A stretch of 64,000 nucleotides of DNA, taken from NCBI GenBank assembly GCA_004352715.1, contig SCFE01000040.1, positions 288,964-352,963 on the forward strand. The letters run 5' to 3'. Origin of the DNA: Hofstenia miamia (Eukaryota; Xenacoelomorpha; Acoela). The position numbers and the translations under genes were made by a program. Positions 1 through 7,855 of the stretch are shown one piece after another. A model generated the notes under the pieces. The model was not told where the DNA came from. It saw only the letters and a program-made list of their open reading frames with translations, and ran no database searches. Position 1 is the first letter of the stretch. Every line of letters begins with the position of its first letter.

Positions 1-564
1 CTGTCCCCGTTACTAGTGGTGCCCCTCAAGGCTCAGTGTTTGCTGTTCTTTTCTTCCTCGTTGCCATTAACGACATCCGTCAGTCGGTCTGTCACTGAGA
101 TGACACTGCGATTTTCAACTTTGATCGTTGTTCTGCTTCCAATACTACCTCTGATATTGAGCTTTTGTCTACTTGGTCTTCAGTTAACCCATCTTGATTT
201 TAGCCCTCATTCTGTTCACAACTCGTCTTGCCTGTTGTATGTCGACGACACTGTGATTTTTTATTTTGGTTGGTCTTTTGCTTCGAACATTTTTTCTGAT
301 CTTGAGCACTTGTCTACTTGGTCCTCTGTCAACCATCTTGATCCTTTTCTGTGGCTCCCCCTTCTGATTTGCCTCTACCTGTGAACTTTGCGCCTCATCA
401 CACTCATCTTGGAGTTCAACTTGCTGGACTGGACATGTGTCTTTGCGTCGACTCTTCCATTTGCTCCTATTTCATCTCCCGTGACTGTCCTCACTGCCGC
501 AAAACTTGACTTGTTTTTATTTTTTTGTTGTGTATGCCTTCAGCGACTAAATAAAGTCATTGAT
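1..564 (+). pseudogene. 3' end of a LINE reverse transcriptase (Jockey/CR1-like), decayed
   Basis: Relic of a non-LTR reverse transcriptase cut by the window start. In frame 3 the RT block GAPQGSV is read at about 18-38, followed by an INDI block; a stop at 96-98 precedes DDTAIF. In frame 1 the active-site box YVDD is read at 238-249, followed by a LSTWSSVN block and a short C-terminus. The segment starting with the DD pair therefore occurs twice (about 99-197 and 244-338), which looks like an internal duplication. An AATAAA signal at about 549 precedes a (TTA)n tail, the usual end of such elements. Frameshifts and stops make it non-functional. Clade assignment is uncertain. Confidence 0.75.
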
Positions 565-588
565 TATTATTATTATTATTATTATTAA
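565..588 (+). repeat. (TTA)n tail microsatellite
   Basis: Eight ATT/TTA units directly after the AATAAAGTCATTG end of the LINE relic; read as the 3' tail of that element. It translates as poly-tyrosine, which is not a protein signal. Confidence 0.85.
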
Positions 589-824
589 GGGATACAAATA
601 TGGAAATAAAAATCATATTTCATTTCAATTTGCACCCCCTCTCAAAATCTGTCTAAACACTATGTGAACATTGTGATAAAAAATTATTTTTCAGTGGTTT
701 CTCACATGATAAAAACCATTTTTTTAAAAATTTTTATGTTCTCTCATAAATGAAAGGGTCTATGAATATGTAAAATAACGATTTGGGAGTTTTAGAAAGA
801 TGTCATTAGATTGTGGAAAACTTC
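589..824. other. Intergenic, nothing recognised
   Basis: AT-rich sequence with no coding frame and no repeat that I could match elsewhere in the window. Confidence 0.5.
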
Positions 825-844
825 CGGGTCCTTCACGGTCGCCA

Positions 845-1035
845 TGTAGAATCACTGGGGTGTGATTCTAGCGAACACAAAGAGAATACAGTTCAAACTA
901 CTTCCATTTACAAAATGCTTTGGTCTTTATATACAAGGTTATTTACAATATTTACAAATATTACAACTACCAGTCACTAACAAGAATAGCGCGAGGTCTG
1001 GCCGATAAATAGTAACAACTACCAGCGATGCTACA
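845..1035 (-). repeat. LTR copy 1 (3' LTR in element orientation)
   Basis: 191 bp, TGTAG...CTACA; nearly identical to 2061-2251. On the minus strand it carries TATATAAAG (925-933), a plausible TATA box. It is followed (826-844) by a second PBS-like sequence with one base deleted, so it is not simply a terminal LTR. Confidence 0.85.
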
Positions 1036-1177
1036 CGCCGCCCCAGGCCAGACTCGGCGACTTTTGGTTGTGTGCCCAATGGAGGAGGATTTGGTCCAAA
1101 AGGATCCATTCGACAGCTCTTCACTCAAACATGCAAAAACTAAGGCGTAGGCTTGGCTGACTCCTATCGATTGGGGT

Positions 1178-1887
1178 NNNNNNNNNNNNNNNNNNNNNNN
1201 NNNNNNNNNNNNNNNNNNNNNNNNNNNNNNNNNNNNNNNNNNNNNNNNNNNNNNNNNNNNNNNNNNNNNNNNNNNNNNNNNNNNNNNNNNNNNNNNNNNN
1301 NNNNNNNNNNNNNNNNNNNNNNNNNNNNNNNNNNNNNNNNNNNNNNNNNNNNNNNNNNNNNNNNNNNNNNNNNNNNNNNNNNNNNNNNNNNNNNNNNNNN
1401 NNNNNNNNNNNNNNNNNNNNNNNNNNNNNNNNNNNNNNNNNNNNNNNNNNNNNNNNNNNNNNNNNNNNNNNNNNNNNNNNNNNNNNNNNNNNNNNNNNNN
1501 NNNNNNNNNNNNNNNNNNNNNNNNNNNNNNNNNNNNNNNNNNNNNNNNNNNNNNNNNNNNNNNNNNNNNNNNNNNNNNNNNNNNNNNNNNNNNNNNNNNN
1601 NNNNNNNNNNNNNNNNNNNNNNNNNNNNNNNNNNNNNNNNNNNNNNNNNNNNNNNNNNNNNNNNNNNNNNNNNNNNNNNNNNNNNNNNNNNNNNNNNNNN
1701 NNNNNNNNNNNNNNNNNNNNNNNNNNNNNNNNNNNNNNNNNNNNNNNNNNNNNNNNNNNNNNNNNNNNNNNNNNNNNNNNNNNNNNNNNNNNNNNNNNNN
1801 NNNNNNNNNNNNNNNNNNNNNNNNNNNNNNNNNNNNNNNNNNNNNNNNNNNNNNNNNNNNNNNNNNNNNNNNNNNNNNNNNNNNNNN
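1178..1887. other. Assembly gap inside LTR element
   Basis: 710 N. Related sequence (CTCAAACATGCAAAAACTA...) lies on both sides (1124-1177 and 1946-1999), so the gap may hide a tandem internal duplication. Confidence 0.95.
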
Positions 1888-2040
1888 ATGACTGAGAACA
1901 ACAGATTAAAAACCATCTTCTTTGCAGCATCAATACAAGCTCCTCGCTCAAACATGCAAAAACTACGACGTAGGCTTGGCTGACTCCTATCGATTGGGTT
2001 CATATTGCGTAGAGGCATTGGAATGTTCTGCATCACATCA

Positions 2041-2060
2041 GGGTCCTGTCACGGTCGCCA
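2041..2060 (-). promoter_or_regulatory. Primer-binding site, tRNA-Arg type
   Basis: Minus-strand TGGCGACCGTGACAGGACCC immediately downstream of the 5' LTR. The complement ends in ...GGTCGCCA, matching a remembered tRNA-Arg(UCG) 3' end. A second, slightly degraded copy lies at 826-844 beyond the other LTR. Confidence 0.7.
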
Positions 2061-2251
2061 TGTAGAATCACTGGGGTGTGATTCTAGCGAACACAAAGAG
2101 AATACAGTTCAAACTACTTCCATTTACAAAATGCTTTGGTCTTTATATACAAGGTTATTTACAATATTTACAAATATTACAACTACCAGTCACTAACAAG
2201 AAAAGCGCGAGGTCTGGCCGATAAATAGTAACAACTACCAGCGATGCTACA
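2061..2251 (-). repeat. LTR copy 2 (5' LTR in element orientation)
   Basis: 191 bp, same length and ends as 845-1035, differing at about one base. TATATAAAG box at 2141-2149 on the minus strand. Confidence 0.85.
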
Positions 2252-2516
2252 ATAACGTCTCGTAAAATTTCTGCACTCTATAAATGCTATAGACCCATAA
2301 CAATTCGCATGTTTGTTTATATAAATTTGAGCGTCAATTTAATGCAATAAAAGCAAATTCATATAATTAGGATTTTAAAGATATTAAATTTGATGTAACT
2401 TAAAATTCAAGATTTAAATCCAACGTTATTTATAGCATATCTCGAACACATGACACGTTTTTAATTAATGAGGTCTCCTCTTATCAAAAAATGAAAATTC
2501 CAGAAATGCAGCAATG
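2252..2516. other. Intergenic, nothing recognised
   Basis: AT-rich, no coding frame or repeat recognised. Confidence 0.5.
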
Positions 2517-2745
2517 AGCGTATTTGCTAATTGCACGCGCGTCGCCGGTTGGCCAACTATTGAAACCGCGAGCGGCCAAGTCTACTTAAGAAGGATTAAC
2601 TGAAACCGCCGGTTGGAATGTATTAGTTAATTCACACTCGCGTAGCCGGTTGGCCAAATGTATTTGTTAATATACACTCGAACAAATAGTGCCCGCGGAT
2701 TTCATTTGCTAATTCAACGCTAGTGGCCAACCGACCAATAATATA
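2517..2745 (+). repeat. Cluster of GC-rich repeat module, left arm
   Basis: At least four degenerate copies of a module reading TGTATTTGCTAATTCACNCG followed by GCCGGTTGGCCAA (starts near 2521, 2619, 2660 and 2702; the last has the GGCCAACC part inverted). The same module occurs in inverse orientation at 3421-3529, so the pair brackets about 0.8 kb like the complex ends of a foldback-type or other non-autonomous DNA element. Confidence 0.6.
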
Positions 2746-2748
2746 GTC

Positions 2749-3068
2749 GTACTCAAAGTTTTCGAATTGAATTTGAGTTACTCGGACAGAGTTCGAATAT
2801 TTACGATTCAAGTTCGAATATTTTTTTGAAGAATAGGCCTATTCCGAAGTCGTTCGACATTATTTTCGAATTTCCTAGTTTTTATTCGCTAAAACATCTT
2901 TATTTGCAGTTGATAAAGCAAATGAAATTTAAAATAATTTATTTTTAAGGGATTTTCATTCGAGTCTGAGTAAAAGTATTAATCAATTCATTTCAGAGTT
3001 TTTTGGTGAAGTTTTGCGAATTCATGCGAGTTGGAGTTTATAAAATTCCGAGTACTTGAAAACCCTGG
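2749..3068. repeat. Possible nested hAT-type MITE with TCGAATTTGAGT repeats
   Basis: The right end, read on the minus strand from about 3068, is CAGGGTTTTCAAGTACTCGG, a hAT-like terminus; the left part holds GTTTTCGAATTGAATTTGAG and several TTCGAATATTT units, a weak inverted match. No convincing 8-bp target duplication was found, so the boundaries are tentative. Confidence 0.3.
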
Positions 3069-3420
3069 TTACATTGCGTCATTACCAACTGCGCAATTTT
3101 TATTTGTTTAAATGTCTTCACCGTGACAATACGTGTCTAGTATTTATCGACCTGATAGCTTTTGTGATCAACCGGAGATAATATTGCATGATTTTGGAGA
3201 TGGTTCAATAAGTCACTCTCACACAAATTCAGGCAGAATTTCCAGTGGAGAGATGAAAGTAAAATATAAATATATAAAATAAAATGCAATAATTCAGCTA
3301 GTGTACTTAATGTACTGCTTTATTGGTTTTACGAAAACTTTAAATGTCTGTTACCAATTAAAAATACAGGCAAGCATACAAAGACTCGTGAAGTTTACAA
3401 TTATAATTACGACTAAATCA

Positions 3421-3529
3421 TTTGGAATGGTTGGCGCGAGCGTCGTAAGCAATTAGAATTTAAGAGTGGTGAATTAACTAATACAGTCGGAATTATTCGG
3501 TCGCCGCTCGCGTGCATTAGCAAATACAC
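3421..3529 (-). repeat. Cluster of GC-rich repeat module, right arm (inverted)
   Basis: The minus strand reads GTGTATTTGCTAATGCACGC from 3527 downward, then TGTATTAGTTAATTCACCAC and a third degenerate copy, matching the left cluster at 2517-2745 in inverse orientation. Confidence 0.6.
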
Positions 3530-3808
3530 CCAATACCTCCATTTGATCATAAAAATGAATGATTCCTGTAAAAATTTACAATACTTTGGAGTTTTATTCA
3601 AAATTTGAAACTTTAGTACGACATATGTAACTCTCACTATAAATCAGCTTAACATGGATGCACAAATTATTATAAGCTTAAATTATTACTAATTTTGCAA
3701 AATGAATATTTATTAATGTTAACAATAGCAGGATGTTACTCAATAATTTTTTCATTAAAAGCGAATCTTAATGAATTACACATTCATAAAATGTCCAAAC
3801 ATAATCCA

Positions 3809-3831
3809 TAGGGTTCGGATTTTATGCTTTT
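3809..3831 (+). repeat. hAT terminal inverted repeat, left
   Basis: 23 bp beginning TAGGGTTCGGATTTTATGCT, identical to the reverse complement of 5880-5902. Preceded by target octamer ATAATCCA. Confidence 0.92.
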
Positions 3832-3919
3832 GAAAATCGCATAATTATGCTCAAAATATAGGAAAATTATGTTTTTTATGCTTTATTTAGAAATATAAAT
3901 TTAACGATATAAATCTATA

Positions 3920-5443
3920 TTAAATTTGAAAACAATTAGATATATTCCATACAAATGTATTTAAAAAAGAGATGAAATCATTAATCATCAAAGATGTTTG
4001 TTGATTTTCACGAAAAAGATGCTTTCGGAGTGTATCTTCATTTAATCGTTGTCGATTCATTGTCAACAAATGCCGATATTTGCTGAAACTTTTTTCGACG
4101 CTGGCTGAGGACAATGGTGCGTATGTCAGGCAAAGTACATCACTCGGAGATAATTTAGGACATTCTGATAGATCACTGGCATTGCATTGCAAAACTTCAC
4201 CAATTTGACACATTGAGCTAAAGCCACCAGTATTAGCGAGAACTGCATTCATTTTTTCTAAAGGTTTCTGTCCTGACGGTAGTCGATAGTGAGCATCTCG
4301 TACAATTTTAATCTGATCTATTAGTAAAGCTTTGTCTTTTTCCAACTCACTAATGGCATTTGTAAGGTGAATATATCCGATAACTACTGACGTTATTTTA
4401 CCCACCAAATTGGGATTTTCGTACAAAGTTTTCATATCTTCAATGACTTTTGAATCGTTTGCTAAGTTCAAAATGAATTTCTTAACAGTTTCGAAGTTGT
4501 CGGAGTGATATTTGACGGCATTTAACCAGGTACACCAACGAACAATAACAGGTTCAGGAGGTAAAGAAAGACCAGTTTCTTCGACAAATAAGACGCGTCT
4601 CTTTGTGGCCTTCACCAATATTTTCTTGATATTGGAAACAAGTAAATCAACCTCGGGAAAGCTGTTTCGGACAGATTCTGCGACTAAGTGGATAGCGTGA
4701 GCCAAACAAGTGACATGTATTGCTTTTGGAAAAAATGTCGACTTACATATTTTCATCGCTTTTACCATGTACGGTGCGGCATCTGTCAGCAGTAAAATCA
4801 CTTTTTCAAACATAATACCGTCAGGATAAAGTAGCTGCAAACCAGTTATTAAAGCTTGAGAAACCGTTTCATTGTTGCAAGCCTTCTGAAGAAATATAGA
4901 AGATAAAAGAAACGGTGTTTTCGATTCGAACTCCTCATTTGACAATATTCCAACCATAATGTTGAGGACCATGCGATGTTGACTATCGGGAGTCTCATCC
5001 AGTACTAAGAATATATTGTTTTCACCCACAATACTTCTTAGTTTGTCAAGTTTTTCAGAATAAACTCTATCAACGTAAAACTTGCGTGCTGTCGATTCGT
5101 CGGGACAAGAAAAATTTGTGAATTCTCGAATAAAACTTTTCATACAAGGTTCGTTCAATTTGTTGAGAGGAATATTCGCTTCGAGAAAAGTTTGCGTTAT
5201 TTGATTGCGAAATTGTTTATTCTTCTCCAATACGGACGACGATGCGGCAATAGCAGAAGAAATATTTGGCTGGATCTTCTTTGAATTGAGAAATCTTTGG
5301 TGTTCCGCAGATTTTTCGTGAAGCTTTATTGTGCTCTTCTTCTCGGAAACATGCGTTGCACACGAAGAACAATATAATTGATTGTTGTCTATTGACAGCC
5401 ATTTAAATTCTGCAGCATATTTGCGAATTGAAGCAGATGCCAT
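3920..5443 (-). CDS. hAT-family transposase, intact, 507 aa
   Basis: Predicted nuclear transposase that would bind the element's ends and catalyse cut-and-paste movement. A BED-like zinc finger is visible near the N-terminus (C25, C28, H42, H48). The RNase H-fold core shows a FLVLDE strand (D149), LLTDAAPYM with D221, and the hAT hallmark CLAHAIHLV (C246, H249) followed by VRWCTW (about 301-306), equivalent to the usual TRWNS box. The C-terminus has the dimerisation signature PLSSASVEKSFSKYRHLL (about 443-460). The ORF lies wholly between the inverted repeats, starts with ATG and contains no stop or frameshift. It resembles the hAT group related to vertebrate CGGBP1 (N-terminal finger, similar opening), by recollection. 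I cannot identify the third acidic catalytic residue with confidence. Confidence 0.9.
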   Translation of the reverse strand: MASASIRKYAAEFKWLSIDNNQLYCSSCATHVSEKKSTIKLHEKSAEHQRFLNSKKIQPNISSAIAASSSVLEKNKQFRNQITQTFLEANIPLNKLNEPCMKSFIREFTNFSCPDESTARKFYVDRVYSEKLDKLRSIVGENNIFLVLDETPDSQHRMVLNIMVGILSNEEFESKTPFLLSSIFLQKACNNETVSQALITGLQLLYPDGIMFEKVILLLTDAAPYMVKAMKICKSTFFPKAIHVTCLAHAIHLVAESVRNSFPEVDLLVSNIKKILVKATKRRVLFVEETGLSLPPEPVIVRWCTWLNAVKYHSDNFETVKKFILNLANDSKVIEDMKTLYENPNLVGKITSVVIGYIHLTNAISELEKDKALLIDQIKIVRDAHYRLPSGQKPLEKMNAVLANTGGFSSMCQIGEVLQCNASDLSECPKLSPSDVLCLTYAPLSSASVEKSFSKYRHLLTMNRQRLNEDTLRKHLFRENQQTSLMINDFISFLNTFVWNISNCFQI

Positions 5444-5879
5444 TAAGTTGAATCTCGACTAAATTTATTTTGTTTTTGTTATGACGAGTCTATCCAGACA
5501 AGGACAGCGTCACGTGCACGCGTGACTGACTACTCACACCAATATGGCTGACAGCTTCTCATTGGTTCCCTACTCCGCTTAAAGGGCACTGCCACGCTTA
5601 CTCTAGTCTAGAGATTTGTTATCTCTCACACACAATTGTTTCACCTACAATAAAATTTAATTGCAAAATATATTAGCGTACTGATATGACTCATATGAGA
5701 AAGAACTGATTGATAAGATAATTATTCTGATTATTAATAAAAATTAATCATTCATAGTTTTATATTTTTGTTTCATTTTGGCTTATTTAATGTTATACTA
5801 TATAAGAACTTGACTTCGAAGAAATATGCTTTTTTATGCTTTTTATCGTAAATTATGCTAAAGCATAAAAAATTATGCT

Positions 5880-5902
5880 AAAAGCATAAAATCCGAACCC
5901 TA
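5880..5902 (-). repeat. hAT terminal inverted repeat, right
   Basis: 23 bp, inverse of 3809-3831, followed by target octamer ATAATCAA. Confidence 0.92.
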
Positions 5903-5910
5903 ATAATCAA

Positions 5911-7379
5911 TATATGAACAAGTACTTGGTCTGTAAAATTTCCATGCTTACGTAAATAATAATTTTTTAATGAGTTATGAAAGAATTAATAGTAAATAGT
6001 GATATAATTCAATATATAAACACATATGTGAAATCTATTTGATTCGAATTACTGAATAAATTTATGGGTTATTTCACATTAGAAAGTAAAGACAAATTTT
6101 CAGATTATGGGTTGATTCCTTATAAAACGTAACTGGTCAAAATCATAATTTGTTCACAATAGCTCTTTACGATAAAAAAAATAAATATGCCTAGTACAAA
6201 TGCTATCAAGCAAGGTCTGTTTAAGGATTTATTCTTGAATAACAACGAAAAGAAACTACTTGTATTTCCTGTGAACAAATATTTAGCATAAAAAAAATAA
6301 TTTTGTTCAAAATGATAATTGCATACTACCAAAAAAAATAAAATCATAAAATTCGTTACTTTGTATTCTCAAAAACATTTCCTGCAAATTTTTTGCAAGT
6401 GAAGCTATTTTACTGATATATAATTTTGTTCAACTATATTAACAAAAAGATGTTTGATAATAATAATCGTGAAAAATATTATTATCTATTCGTCTGATTA
6501 TCTACGCCCTTGTAAAATGCATTACACTTTATGTATATTCGAAATGTAACAATCAAAAGATAAGATAAATTCATTAATTACTTAATTTTAGGATTAAAGG
6601 GTTATTGTTTGAAGCATTTAATACAATAAACATTGCATACATTACATTAATTTATGAAGAACGTATATTTCATAGATTAGTTTAAATATTTTAAGCAGTG
6701 CAATCATAGACAAAGGCTAGACATTGGCATACGCTAGATTTTTTATCATATTGTCATAATGATTTGCTATGTTGATCTCAAGGTTCCCTATGTTGGTTTC
6801 AAGATTTCATATGTTGATAAAAAATACCAACCAATAATGGGGGATTTTCACTAAAATTTAAATTTAAATATTTTAGCTAAAAATGTTTACCTTATTTTAA
6901 ATTTTTTAAAAATAAAGAAAACAATAAGAAATATTTGATAAGTTTTGCAAAAATGCATAATCTCTTTCTTGTTCAGTGACATCACTACCTTTCTAAACAC
7001 AAACTATTATTTAAGCACTTCAGAAAGAAAATTACATCAAAAGGAAAATTACTTAGAATGGAAAATACATTGAAAAAGAATATACATTGTATATTATTGT
7101 TAGCTGTAATATACTCTTTCATAATGATTTCCATAATAATATCTATTTGAAATATGTGACAGCAGCATTTGTTCAAATGGAAAAATTGAATGAGGGATTT
7201 AGGGTCAAAACTAAGTTCTGTTTGAAGGCAAGCTTACTCAACAATACTTAAATATAAAAATTTGTGACAATTGTTATTCTCAGAATTCTATAAGTATTTC
7301 AGTCCCATGATTCTAATATACATTATGAAAGAATTCATTATGAAAGACTATTGGATGCCATAAATTGAAATCTTTATAA
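5911..7379. other. Intergenic, AT-rich, nothing recognised
   Basis: Only short open frames, all rich in F/I/N/K as expected from AT-rich DNA. No repeat or motif recognised. Confidence 0.5.
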
Positions 7380-7727
7380 AGTAATTTGCAGATTCCTGAT
7401 GCCCTCAAGAAGAGGCAGAGGTCTCATGAACATGAGAAATTCTACTACAGAGCTCCTAGAGTTGCAAACAATCTGCTCCAACTTTGAGCCATCAACTTCA
7501 CTTGGAGCTTAAAGAAGTTCAAAAAGAATCTCTGGGACTTCCTCATAAAGAAAACAACTTCTTTCAACATCAATACCTCATGCAGCTACTTTGTCAAATG
7601 CTTTTGTGTCACATGCAGAGATCTTTCCTGAGTTGCCCTCAGCTCATCTGCATTCCCTTTAATTTTAAACATTATAATTGTGATACAATACTTTTGTAAT
7701 GCCCCATAATAATGGAATTGAGTCTAT
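7380..7727 (+). pseudogene. C-terminal fragment of a LINE reverse transcriptase, plus strand
   Basis: In frame from about 7437 the translation contains FYYRAPRVANNLL and SLKKFKKNLWDFL, the pattern (fruit/RAPRxWNxLP ... SLxxFKxxLxxFL) that ends many CR1/Jockey-like ORF2 proteins, with one stop between the blocks. The fragment runs straight into a (TAC)n array at 7728. No upstream RT motif could be read, so the element is 5'-truncated or too decayed. The assignment rests on this C-terminal pattern alone. Confidence 0.5.

Positions 7728-7767
<40 letters not shown>
7728..7767. repeat. (TAC)n microsatellite, array 1
   Basis: About 13 perfect TAC units. It separates the 3' end of a plus-strand LINE fragment from the 3' end of a minus-strand LINE. 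Confidence 0.95.
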
Positions 7768-7855
7768 GTTTAAAAATGATTTATTCAACATCATCTATAA
7801 ACTACAATCAGTAATGTGTAATAGTACAGAAATAGCACCTTCAATTGTTTACCAG

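Larger units (their letters stand above)
845..2251 (-). mobile_element. Short LTR retrotransposon (TRIM-like or gapped), minus strand
   Basis: Two direct repeats of exactly 191 bp (845-1035 and 2061-2251) start TGTAG and end CTACA, the TG...CA form of LTRs. Reading the minus strand, the LTR at 2061-2251 is followed at once by TGGCGACCGTGACAGGACCC, which from memory is complementary to the 3' end of animal tRNA-Arg(UCG) and so marks the primer-binding site and the orientation. A G-rich stretch (about 1036-1047) precedes the other LTR. The interior is mostly an N run (1178-1887). A short open frame beginning in the leader (about 2036 down to 1888) could be the start of gag, but no gag domain is visible. 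The same leader-like segment recurs next to the 3' LTR (1124-1177), so the element is rearranged or misassembled. Confidence 0.75.
3809..5902 (-). mobile_element. Complete hAT-superfamily DNA transposon
   Basis: A 2094-bp element with both ends in place. The first 23 bases of each end are identical inverted repeats starting TAGGGTTCGGATTTTATGCT, and subterminal GCATAA/TTATGC motifs recur inside both ends, most densely on the right (5826-5890). The flanking octamers ATAATCCA (3801-3808) and ATAATCAA (5903-5910) match at 7 of 8 positions, the target-duplication length of hAT elements. It encodes one uninterrupted transposase (3920-5443). Identical inverted repeats, one mismatch in the duplication and an open frame suggest a recent insertion, possibly still able to move if transcribed. 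Confidence 0.92.

Noticed and set aside
1121-2036. Long open frames across 1178-1887
   Set aside because: They consist almost entirely of N; only the short ends are real sequence.
4512-4700. Plus-strand ORF of 62 codons
   Set aside because: Shadow of the hAT transposase on the opposite strand; likewise 5217-5402.
6120-6347. Hydrophobic 75-codon ORF resembling a membrane protein
   Set aside because: Phe/Ile-rich translation expected from AT-rich DNA; no supporting motif. Same for 6985-7176 and 33062-33316.
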